Part shown: one piece after another, positions 33,817-43,400 of the stretch
Numbering within the stretch: position 1 is the first letter of the stretch
Layout: each line of letters starts with the position of its first letter
Assembly (NCBI GenBank): GCA_963556145.1
Contig: OY744462.1
Location: 4,712,001 to 4,776,000, forward strand
Length of the DNA: 64,000 nucleotides
From: Hygrocybe punicea
Taxonomy: Eukaryota > Basidiomycota > Agaricomycetes > Agaricales > Hygrophoraceae
Reading direction: 5' to 3'
Made by a program: the position numbers and the translations under genes
Notes under the pieces: generated by a model
What the model saw: the letters and a program-made list of their open reading frames with translations, nothing else
Database searches by the model: none
What the model was told of the DNA's origin: nothing

Positions 33817-35422
33817 TGTCACGACTAGCGGTCGTGTGATGGATCAGTGGACCAAACGGTTGCTCGATGTCGGCGGTAATAGAGGCAGGGTTTTCAGGAA
33901 TAAGGTTCAGGCGATGTAATTTGGATGAAGTTTGTCACGTCTAGTACAACTGCTAGGAGTAATACAAGAGGTCAAAGTTAGGGATCTACGTGCTTCTCGC
34001 TCGATGTCTTTTATACCCTTCGTCCCCTCCCGCAGCCTCTGTGAGTCGTATGAGCACCGACTCACTTTTAGTTGTCCTGTGAGTAGACGCGTCAGCCCTA
34101 CTGCGATACCCTACGTCCGTCATCACCGGAACTGCAGTGCCGGCACGTTCTGTAGCTACGTGGCATCGGTCTGATGTGTCATGGGTGGGTCCGCAAGGGG
34201 ACACGTCACCTCGGCGACTTGATCCGCTGTTGTTGCTGCTGCCGTGTGACGTGTCGTTGCTGTGAATCGTGGGGGGTCGGAATGCCTCGAATGTTGATAG
34301 GGGGATCTTGGGGTCGATCACCCCGTGGATTCGTCGTGCTCCTCGGATTACTGTTGCGAGGAGGAATGCGTATACGATAACGATAGCGATAACGGCGGCA
34401 GCGATTGATGGTGTCATGATTCGGTCTTTGACAGGTGTGGGTGGTGATGGTGTGGGTGGGGTGTCTATTGTCTTTTGTGTGAATGATGGGAAGAATGGTG
34501 TCGTCTGATGGAAAGCGGAGTTTTGAACGTCTGGTCACGTGCGGGTCTTGCTGGCAGTTGCCGGTGGGCCGTTCTTGGTGATAGGGTCTTCTTCGTTGTG
34601 TATAAAGCTTGGTGGTTTCTGCATGCTTGTCCTGCAGAAATGCGATGTGTCTCCACCCTTATCACCAAGTCACTTTCTTCAAGGCTTCTTCGCTCTTCTC
34701 CCCTACCCCAGTTATCAAGGTTAATTGTTATACGTTCCACCACCTCATACAACTCTCAGCTTCTGATCGGGATCTCTATTGGGCTCTGGGTCGGTGTTTC
34801 GCTTGCGGGAAGGCCAGGCATCGCACGGAGTGTTGCCCGCTGGTTAAGGTACACAAGGTCCTTTTGTGCCAGTTACTGGCCGACCCGTACCGTGAGTGCT
34901 TTGGTCGGTGGAACATCTGGGGTCTTCTGATTGAGTCTTTATTCTAGAATTGGATGATGCGTGGAGGTCGGAGGAGTCGTCCCCCGAGATACCGCCGCTA
35001 GTCACAGTGAGCTGGGGCTCATCGTCTGAGGACCTGAGGGGTCCTTCTCCGGAGCCGGTCGGGGACTTGACTTATCGTGAGTCTGGCTTCCCACTGCCAT
35101 TCGGGGTGGCATCGAGGTTTATGGTTGTTTGTCGCGCAGCGATTGAAAGGTCTTTGGAAAGGGAGGTTGAGCGGTTCCTGGATGACATGCGCGTCCAGTT
35201 GGGGTCGTCGGTCTCGGATGCGATTACTGTAGAATAGTGTAATTGCATCATCTGTACTTGTATCTGGTCTGGTGCCCCTTCCAGGGGTTTGTGAATGTAA
35301 TGTCTCCCCCGCTCTGCAGGGTGTGTGAATCGTAAGGGTTTGTCTGACAATCTGTCAAAGATCGTCATGAAAATAAGTGGTATTTGAGGAAAAATGTATG
35401 GGGGTGACGTATTTTCATGACA
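33817..35422 (-). repeat. 3' LTR of the outer Ty3 (1,606 bp)
   Basis: Read on the minus strand it starts TGTCATGAAAATACG and ends GCTAGTCGTGACA. A TATAAAA box for gag-pol lies near 34008-34014 on the minus strand, leaving a U3 of about 1.4 kb that holds the antisense gene at 34645-35237. Confidence 0.9.
34645..35237 (+). CDS. antisense spliced zinc-knuckle ORF inside LTR U3 (left copy)
   Basis: This two-exon ORF of 178 codons runs opposite to gag-pol. Exon 1 (34645-34891) starts 44 bp after a TATAAAG box at 34601. It encodes LGRCFACGKARHRTECC, an exact C-x2-C-x4-H-x4-C zinc knuckle. A 56-bp intron (34892-34947) has a GTGAGT donor, a CTGAT branch site and a TTCTAG acceptor. Exon 2 (34948-35237) adds an acidic segment (WRSEESSPEIPPL) and a helical, charged C-terminus (ERSLEREVERFLDDM). 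Nothing like it is expected in a Ty3 LTR. The knuckle suggests nucleic-acid binding. It could be captured gag-like sequence or a regulator. The start codon is uncertain because an ATG 5 bp upstream is in another frame. Confidence 0.45.
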
Positions 35423-35433
35423 TTACCCCCCTC

Positions 35434-38400
35434 CTATGAATCACCGGAGATTTTCGAGGATGATTGGTGGCGCTGTCGTTTCTTCCAGTTGAAGTCAGGG
35501 TGTTCGTTGTGGAAGTCTTCGATTGCTTCTGCGGCTCCTTCAAGATTTCGGAGTGGTTCCCATGAATTTTCAGAGGTGTTATATCCCTCCCACTTGATCA
35601 GGTACTGTTTCTGGTTGCGCCACAGCCGGCCATCGAGTACCTTCTCGACTTCGTATCGTTCTTCCCCTTCTACAACAATTGGCGGGGGTGGAGGTGGTGT
35701 CCGGCCTTCGATCAGATCGGGTTTGTGTGGGTATAGAAGGTTTACGTGGAAGACTGGGTGGATCTTCATCTTAGCTGGTAACTCGAGTTCGTAATTGAGG
35801 GGTGAGAGTTTTTTCTTTATCGTATAGGGTCCGAGACGTTTATCAGCGAGTTTTTTTGATGGGGCTGTTGTCGTAATGTTCTGGGCATCGAGCCAGACTT
35901 TGGTTCCTTCCGGGAAGTCTGGGGGCTCTGCGTGTTTCCTGTCGTAATAGTGTTTGATCGTTTCTTGCGACAGGCGGAGTGCGGAGGATATCTCGGTTTG
36001 GAGTGATTGAATTCTATCGGCGAGTTCGTCGGCTTTCGGAACCAAGGAGCTGGCAACTTGAGTTATGATGGAGTGTGGGTGGTATCCTCGTGATGCATAA
36101 AAAGGGGAGTGTTTGGTGGATGAATGAACTCTGTTGTTGTAGGCAAATTCGGCCATCGGGACGTATTTTGCCCAGTCGTTCTGTCGGTAGTTGCAGAATA
36201 TCCGAAGGTATTGCTCGAGTTCCTGGTTAATCCGTTCGCTTTGTCCATCTGTTTGGGGATGGAATGCTGTGGAGAGTGCGCCTTCTATCCCGAGGCGTTT
36301 GAACACCCCTTTCATCAGTTTCGAGGTAAATTGTGGTCCTCGATCGGATATCATTTTCTTTGGGAGTCCATGGAGTCTCCAAATATGGTTGATATATAGA
36401 TCGATCGTTTGCTCTGTGTCAATGTCGGAGTTACAGGGAATGAAGTGTGCTTCTTTTAGGGTGTGGTCGGCTACGACCCAGATGGAGTCATAGCCATTGG
36501 ACTCTGGAAGTTGTACTATGAAGTCGTTTGTGACGGTCTCCCAGGGTCGTTCGTTGGTCGGGATTGTCTGCAGTCGGCCTGGTGGTCTCCGCGGTGTGTT
36601 TTTCTTCCGGTTGCAGGTATCACAGGATTCAACGTATTTTTTTACATAGGTGGTTATCCCTGGCCACCAGTAGTTCCTGGATACGAGTTCGGTTGTTTTA
36701 TGGACTCCAGCGTGCCCCGCTGGTAATGTGTCGTGATGTAATCGGAGTATTTCCTGCCGGATGTCAGGGTCATTTGGAACGTAAACCTTTCCTTTGTACA
36801 GAACAAGGTTGTCTTCGGTGTTCCAATCTTCGAGTCCCTTCTTGAGCTTCCGGGGACTTTTCTGATTGATGGCTTCTAGCGCTATGCGGACTTCTCCATC
36901 GAGTCGGTCGGACTGTCGGATCCTTTTCAGGATTGGATGGTCTTCGATAACACTTCCATGTCCCCGTCGCATTGCTTTTATCTTGAAGCTTTCTGGTTTT
37001 AGGAGGGTCTGTCCTTGGTTGTCTGGCTCTGGGGGTTCGTGGTCGACCCTTCGGGAGAGTTGGTCTGGTTTCCCTCCAAGTCTCCCTGGGCGGTGTTGTA
37101 TTTCGTAATCGAAGCGTGTGAGGAATAGGCTCCACCTGGCTTGTCTCCTTGTGAGAGTTCGTGCGGAGGCAAAGTATGTGAGGTTCTGGTGATCGGAGAT
37201 CACCATAATTTTGTGCTTTGCTCCTTCAAGGAAGTGCCTCCATTCTTCAAGTGCTCGGATGATTGCGAGGAGCTCTTTGTCATAGATCTCGTAGTTTCGT
37301 TCGGCATTGTTCATTGCTTGTGAGAAGAAGGCGATAGGATGGATAACTCCTTCCTGGTCTCGTTGGGACAGCACAGCCCCTGTCGCAAAATCCGATGCAT
37401 CACATTCTACTATGAAGGGCATCTCCTGATCCGGCATCGACAGTACTGGGGTCATGGTGAATGCTTTCTTTAGGGTGCTGAATGCTTCGTCTTGTTTGGG
37501 TCCCCATTCCCATTGCTGGTTCTTCCGTAGGAGTGAGGTGATCGGTTTCGCAGTGTGTGAGAAGTTTTCGATGAATCGTCGATAGAAGTTGGCAAAGCCA
37601 AGGAATTTCTGGACATCCTTGACTTTCTTGGGGGTGGGCCAGTCAAGTATGGCATTGACCTTCGTCTTGTCCATTTCGACTTTCCCTTTGCTGACGATGT
37701 GTCCCAGGTATTCTATCTTTTTTTGGAAGAACTTGCATTTTTCTGGCTTACAGAAAAGGTCGTTTTCTCGAAGCCTTCTAAGGACTTCTCGCACATGCTC
37801 GGTGTGTTCTTTTCGATTCTTCGAGAAGATTAGGATGTCATCTAGATAGACAATAACAAAATGATTAATGACATCGTGGAGCAGATCATTCATCATTTTC
37901 TGGAATGTGGCCGGCGCGTTGCACATGCCGAAGTACATTACCGTTGGTTCGAAGAGTCCAAACTCTGTAATGAATGCGAGTTTGTGCTCCTCCCCTTCTT
38001 TTATTCGGATGTTGTTATATCCCCATCGTAGGTCCAGTGATGTGAATATTTCGGCTCCTGTCATCCGGTCAAGAAGTTGCTGTGACAATGGTAGGGGATA
38101 CCGGTTCTTGATGGTCTTCTCATTTAGTTTTCGGTAATCTTGAACTGGTCGAAGGGTTCCATCTTTTTTCTTTACGAAAAAGAATGGTGCTGCGTACTCA
38201 GAGTGGGACTCTCGGATATATCCTTTGGCTAATTGTTCGTCTAGCCATTCTCGTAGGGTCGTTCGTTCCTTCGGGGATATTGGGTAGAGTTTCGATCGGG
38301 GTGGTTCGGTGTCTGGTTCTAGATCTATTGAGAGATCGTATGGTTTCCGCATGGGCATCCGTTCAGATTCCTCTTTTGAAAAGACATCTCGGAAGTCCTG

Positions 38401-39210
38401 GAACTCTCTAGGGACTAGTTCCTCGAATGTCTTTTCCCCTTCTTTTATCGTAGTTGCTTCTGCAAGGATTGAGGATAGCGTCCGTCCTGCTTTGATCTCT
38501 TCGTGGATACTCTGAAAGTCCTCCGGCTCCATCTCTAGCTCTTGTTCAATTTCCATCTCGGTTTCTTCCAGCTGCGTGGCGGAGATCTGCTGGGTTGTTG
38601 TTGTTGTTTTCGGTTTACAGTTTCTTCTTTGACATTTCCCTGTGCACCGTGGGAATGTGATTGTCTCCTTCTCGAAATCCAACTGTGGGTTGTGTGTTCG
38701 TAGCCAGTTGATGCCGAGTATTATGTCATCTGATCCGATGTCAGCGATGTAGAACCGTGTTGTCTCCAAATGATCTTTGATTCGCATGTCGATTTCGGTG
38801 TAATGTGTGATGTCCCCTGAGATGTTGGGCGAGTCATCGATGTTGTTTAGCTCGAGTGGCTTTCGTAGTTTTTTCATTGGTAGGTTGTTTTTCCTGACGA
38901 CTCTTTGGGACATGAAGACGTTGGTTGCCCCACTATCCAGCATAGCTAGTGTGTTCATAGGTTTCTTTCCCCCGGTCAATTCAACGGTAAAGTATATTTG
39001 TCTCGAGTGGGGGTTAAGATCGCTATGATACACGCTGCTAACTTTCTGGATTGGTTCCTGAACAATCGTGGGTTCTTTGTTCAGGTTTGGGGAAAATCCT
39101 CCCCTGGTTCCGTTATTTCGTGATTTTCTTCGGCTCTGGCCGTCTTGGCCTTGGCCTTCCTGTCTGGGCAGTTCTTGCTCATGTGTCCGAGGCGGTTGCA
39201 TTGAAAGCAC
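35434..39210 (-). CDS. pol: Pol polyprotein of the outer Ty3, chromodomain type
   Basis: The polyprotein of 1,258 aa, from the first ATG of the frame, would be cleaved into protease, reverse transcriptase/RNase H and integrase. The order seen is: aspartic protease LDSGA near residue 92; RT with YLDD near 453; RNase H beginning VECDASDFATG near 590; the integrase HHCC zinc domain (HAGVH...CDTCNRKK); the DDE core (NDFIVQLPE, ISDRGPQF, QSERINQELE); and a C-terminal chromodomain (YEVEKVLDG...YLIKWEGYNTSENSWEP, about 1170-1230). Chromodomains steer integration to marked chromatin. The frame overlaps the gag end (39081) by about 130 bp in another phase, so Pol needs frameshifting. The ORF is fully open, consistent with recent insertion. 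Confidence 0.92.
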   Translation of the reverse strand: MLSMQPPRTHEQELPRQEGQGQDGQSRRKSRNNGTRGGFSPNLNKEPTIVQEPIQKVSSVYHSDLNPHSRQIYFTVELTGGKKPMNTLAMLDSGATNVFMSQRVVRKNNLPMKKLRKPLELNNIDDSPNISGDITHYTEIDMRIKDHLETTRFYIADIGSDDIILGINWLRTHNPQLDFEKETITFPRCTGKCQRRNCKPKTTTTTQQISATQLEETEMEIEQELEMEPEDFQSIHEEIKAGRTLSSILAEATTIKEGEKTFEELVPREFQDFRDVFSKEESERMPMRKPYDLSIDLEPDTEPPRSKLYPISPKERTTLREWLDEQLAKGYIRESHSEYAAPFFFVKKKDGTLRPVQDYRKLNEKTIKNRYPLPLSQQLLDRMTGAEIFTSLDLRWGYNNIRIKEGEEHKLAFITEFGLFEPTVMYFGMCNAPATFQKMMNDLLHDVINHFVIVYLDDILIFSKNRKEHTEHVREVLRRLRENDLFCKPEKCKFFQKKIEYLGHIVSKGKVEMDKTKVNAILDWPTPKKVKDVQKFLGFANFYRRFIENFSHTAKPITSLLRKNQQWEWGPKQDEAFSTLKKAFTMTPVLSMPDQEMPFIVECDASDFATGAVLSQRDQEGVIHPIAFFSQAMNNAERNYEIYDKELLAIIRALEEWRHFLEGAKHKIMVISDHQNLTYFASARTLTRRQARWSLFLTRFDYEIQHRPGRLGGKPDQLSRRVDHEPPEPDNQGQTLLKPESFKIKAMRRGHGSVIEDHPILKRIRQSDRLDGEVRIALEAINQKSPRKLKKGLEDWNTEDNLVLYKGKVYVPNDPDIRQEILRLHHDTLPAGHAGVHKTTELVSRNYWWPGITTYVKKYVESCDTCNRKKNTPRRPPGRLQTIPTNERPWETVTNDFIVQLPESNGYDSIWVVADHTLKEAHFIPCNSDIDTEQTIDLYINHIWRLHGLPKKMISDRGPQFTSKLMKGVFKRLGIEGALSTAFHPQTDGQSERINQELEQYLRIFCNYRQNDWAKYVPMAEFAYNNRVHSSTKHSPFYASRGYHPHSIITQVASSLVPKADELADRIQSLQTEISSALRLSQETIKHYYDRKHAEPPDFPEGTKVWLDAQNITTTAPSKKLADKRLGPYTIKKKLSPLNYELELPAKMKIHPVFHVNLLYPHKPDLIEGRTPPPPPPIVVEGEERYEVEKVLDGRLWRNQKQYLIKWEGYNTSENSWEPLRNLEGAAEAIEDFHNEHPDFNWKKRQRHQSSSKISGDS

Positions 39211-40221
39211 CTTCCTTCGCGTAATCGTTTGGTTCTTTCTTCTTCGGTAAGACGTCCAGCTTTTACCGTTTCCCCCTTGGGATCAGGTCCTCCTTTTGTC
39301 TCTTTCGGTTTGAACCGTTCGGGTTCTTTCTTCGGAGTTGTTCGTTCGAACTCCTTTCGTTCGGCCTGCCTATCGCGGATTCGGGCCTCGAATTCTAGGC
39401 AGACAGCCAACATCGCGTTGACTGTGGTCGGCTTGACGATGGTCACCATCAAGTTTTTGATGCTCTCTTTCAGGCCCTTGTAGAAGATTTGTACTAGGGC
39501 CGGTTCGTTGTATCCACTCTGGGTTGCCAAGTTGATGAACTCGGTGTGGTACTCAGCCATGGTGGATGTTTGTCTAATTCGTTCGAGAGCGTTTCGGGCA
39601 TCTTGTTCTTCGTTGATCGGTCCCCATAGTTCGGCGGCGCGGTCGAGAAGTTGATTGAAATGATTGATGAAGGGGCTGGGGAATGGTCTGCTCATGGTTT
39701 TGAGGATGTTCGTGGCCCAAGTCCCTGGGGCCTCTCCCCCGAACCAGCTCAGGAGGTAGACACATTTGTTTTGTTCTCGTGCGAAGTACTCTGGGAAGTG
39801 TGAAAAGTAGATGTGCGCTTTTATGACAAATGATGTCCATTGTGATCGGTCTCCTGTGAATGGTCCGGGTGCGGTTGGTTTTGGGAACTTGGGAGCTGGT
39901 GCCGGAGCAGCATGGTAGTGGACTGGTCCCCCCACTGGTGGTCCTCCTCCGGGTGGTGGTCCTCCTCCGGGTGGTGGTCCTCCTCCGGGTGGTGGTCCTC
40001 CTCCGGGGGGTCCCCAGCCTGGAGGTCCTCCCGGTGGTTCGTCCTCGCTGCGCCACCAGTATGGGGGTTTGGGGCCTGGGGGGCCTCCCTTAGGTGGTTC
40101 TCTGGGAGGTTCCTTCTCGCTTCCGGGCTCTGGTTCGGCCGGTCCCTTTCCTTTCTCTTGGTCCGATCCTTCCCTTTCATCTCCCTTCTCTTGGTCTTCA
40201 TCATCGCTATAGTGGACCCGT
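39081..40221 (-). pseudogene. gag: outer Ty3 gag, 3' part (split by the inner Ty3)
   Basis: This part encodes an acidic, then proline/glycine-repeat linker (GGPPPGGGPPPGGG), a capsid-like region (FTGDRSQWTSFVIKAHIYF...ALERIRQ) and one CCHC knuckle (CFQCNRLGHMSKNC) before the stop at 39081. The reading frame is open across the junction at 40221 and matches the N-terminal part at 46816-47064 once the insertion and one CCGT copy are disregarded. The gene was therefore intact until the inner element landed. Confidence 0.8.
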
Positions 40222-40377
40222 TGGAGTGGTACCGAGGACGCTCAAGGGATCACTACGGAATCGGGGTCTGGATGGGATGATGGAATGGGACGACTCTCGC
40301 TACAACAGGAAATGACTACATAAGGAGATCCAACCGTGGGACCTGGGTCACGTGATGGCCCAGGTACAACTACTACA
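40222..40377 (-). repeat. 3' LTR of the inner Ty3 (156 bp)
   Basis: Identical to 46660-46815. It contains the palindrome GGGCCATCACGTGACCC. Unusually short, and of a different family from the surrounding 1.6-kb LTR. Confidence 0.9.
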
Positions 40378-40411
40378 AGTACCCCCCTCCTCTTTAGCAA
40401 CGTCCTCGTTG

Positions 40412-43400
40412 CTAGGGAACAACCTCCTCATCACGAGTCGCGTCTGGGTCAGCCTCCTGGCCAATCCTCTCTGGATCCAAACTAGGCTCATCGGTGTCGG
40501 TGCTGCGCGGTCGAATGCTCTCGGCATGCGCCAACCTGGTGCCTGCCCTGGGCTCGAAGGTTCGAAGTCGGCGGGCGTTGAAGGTACCTGGTAGGGCAAT
40601 GCCCTCCAGGGTTTCCAGGGAGTAGGAATTGCGTATTCGGGCTACGATGCGGCGGGGCACGGACCAGCGTGGTAGTAGTTTGCGTTCACTAGAGTAGACA
40701 TTGATCAGGTCACTGCGATATACTTGTACTAGCTGGCCAGATTTAAATATAACTTCTCTGGGGGCGTGTTGGAGGACCCTGGCGTCGAAAATTGCCTTGC
40801 GGTTTGCTGCGTGGTCCACGGCGCAAGCGTGACCGTCTAACCGCTGTTGCTCCGCGTAAGCGAGGTGAATTGCTATTGCAGTGTCTGTGGGTAGTGGGGT
40901 GGCTTCGGGGTCGTCTGGGGCTCGGGAGTTCACTGCTAAACCGAATAGTAACTCATTCGGGGAAAATTTTAGTGATGGAAGGATTCTATCAGATAAAGCT
41001 TTCACCGCAGCATCCAAATGTTGGGGCCAATTTTTTGGGATGTCGTTGACGGCCATTAGCTCATACTCATCCTCTCCGAGTCCGGGAGCGCACAGTCGTT
41101 TAAGGGTGTTCAGGAGTATCTTGTTTGATCCTTCTATGAGTCCATTGATCCAGGGGGAGTACGCGGCTACGACATGGTGTTTAGTTCGGACACTAGCACA
41201 GTAGTTTCGCACCACGTCGCAGTCAAAGTGGGAACCTCCGTCGGTCATGAATACCGTGGGTGCGACGAATGCATTGCTGATTCGTTCCAAGCTTTCCACG
41301 GTGGCTTTTCCCGTGGCGGATTTGATCTTGAACGCGAATAGTTTCCTGGAGAATACGTCAGCGTAGAGGCCTATCTTTGTGTACCCACCCTTTCCCGTCG
41401 GCATAGAGGTGTAGTCGCCTACGAGCAGCTCGAAAGGCTGGCTCCTGACGATTGGTCGGAGTAGGGCGTGGACGTGGGTGGTCCCGAAGTTCTTGCACCG
41501 CCCGCACTGGCGTATCGCCGTTGTTATTGATGCGTCGAGGAATGGGGTGCATATTTTGTCCAACAGCTGCATTTTGATTAAGTCGCGTCCCATGTGGGTT
41601 TTGTCGTGCTCCAATTTGGCGAGCGCCGTCGCCTCCGCTTTGGTGACGCACTCTCGGCGTGGTGTGGCCCTCGCGGGTGTGGGATTGCCCAGCTTCCACA
41701 GGCGTCCCTCCTCGATGAAGAAGTCTCTTGCTCGGTGGGTCGCGCGTCGTTTGTCACGCTCAGATGGGTTGTCGGGGTTGTCGAGTAAGGCATCTATGAT
41801 CTCGACGAACACGAGTTCGTCTTGGAAGCGGTTGCGTAGCGATTGGTGGGTGTCAGGGGTGGCATCAGTTAACGTGAAGAGGTCGTAGGCGAGGCCGCGT
41901 GAGACCTCCCAGTCTGGTGAAACAGACCAGCTGCTCCCGTCCCCCGGTATCCTCGGGAGCTCTTCGTCTTTGCGGCTGAGTGCATCGCCCACGAGGTTCA
42001 CTCTGCCCGGAATGTGGCGGACGTCGGTTATCTGGTGGGCTAGCACCCCGTCTCTCCAGCGTGCGTGGGTAGCGTTAAGGTCAGTGCTGTTTAGAACGTC
42101 ACGCAGGGCCTGGCAATCCGTCTCCAGTTCGACGGGGAACCCCCAAATGATGTTGTCAAATTTGTCCAGCGCAAACTTGAGGGCCGCAAATTCGAGCAGG
42201 AATGGCTTGTAGCGTTCTTCAGCGGTGGAGGTGCGTTTAGAGGCGTATGCGATGGGGTGTAGGCTTGTTATTACTTTGCCACCGGGTCGTGTTACGCTCA
42301 TCCTCTGGGAGAGGACTGCTCCGAAACCCTCTTTGCAGCCGTCCGTCGTGACGATGAAGGGCGTTCCGTCGAACCGCGGCGCTGAGAGAACTGGGTTAGT
42401 GGTGAGGACTGTCTTCAAGTCGAGAAAACACTTCTTGTGTTTTTCGGTCCATCTATTGGCGAGCTTGACGCCTCTCAGCGCTGCGCGATATGCTGATTTC
42501 CCGGCGTTTTTCGGTATGTCGGCGGAGCGTAGGAGGTCGGACAGTGGCTGCGCGAGCTTGGCGTAGCCCTGAATGAGATCTCTGAAGTATCCCGTTAAGC
42601 CGAGGAAGCTGGAGAGGGCGAGAAGGTCCGGTGGTGCCCTCCAATCGACCACGGCGGTGACTTTGGTCTCGTCGGCTTGGACACCGTCGGGTCCGACTTT
42701 GGATCCTGCAAATATAATTTCTGTCATGAAGAATTTTGACTTTTTCGCTGATAGGGATAGGCCTGTCTCGCGGACCCTTTGAAAGAAGCGCCGTGTGCGC
42801 TCTAGCATCTCGTCGAAGTCATCCCCAGCTGTTCCGCCATCGTCCACGAAAAGTTCGAGCTGCAAAGTTGTGAGTATGTCTCCGAGGGCCTGGGCTGTGG
42901 TGTGTGCAAAGGTTGAGGGGGCGCCGGTGAGGCCGAAGGGCATCCGTTTTTGTGTGAAGAAGCCGCGACCTTCGATGTAGAATGCTAAATACGGCCTGCT
43001 TTCCTGAGGGATGACGACTGCGTAGAAGCCCGACGCGAAGTCGAAGCCATGCACCCACCTGTGTCCGCTTAGGCGTTGCTGTTTTGCGCGGATGTCGCCC
43101 TGCGGCATCGGAAACACTTCCGTTACATTGTTTAGTGCTTTGTAGTTTTGGCAGAACCGCCACTTCGCGGGTTTTGTGGTTTCCGGGGGTGGTGTTTCGG
43201 GTGGCTGTCGTGGTTCTAGGTCGTGCGGTGGTGGGAATCCGTGGGCGGCGCATTCCTCGTTGACCCGGTACTGCAGTTCCTCCATTGGGAGTCCTGGGCC
43301 GTCGTGGGCTTTGTGTCCCAGGGCGATGGGTGAGGCGCATTTCACGTCCTCCGGTCGTATTGGTTCTATGATGTCGGCGGCCAACAACTCGTCTATGGTT

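Noticed and set aside
36124..38515. Plus-strand frames opposite the outer pol
   Set aside because: Shadows of a conserved polyprotein on the minus strand.
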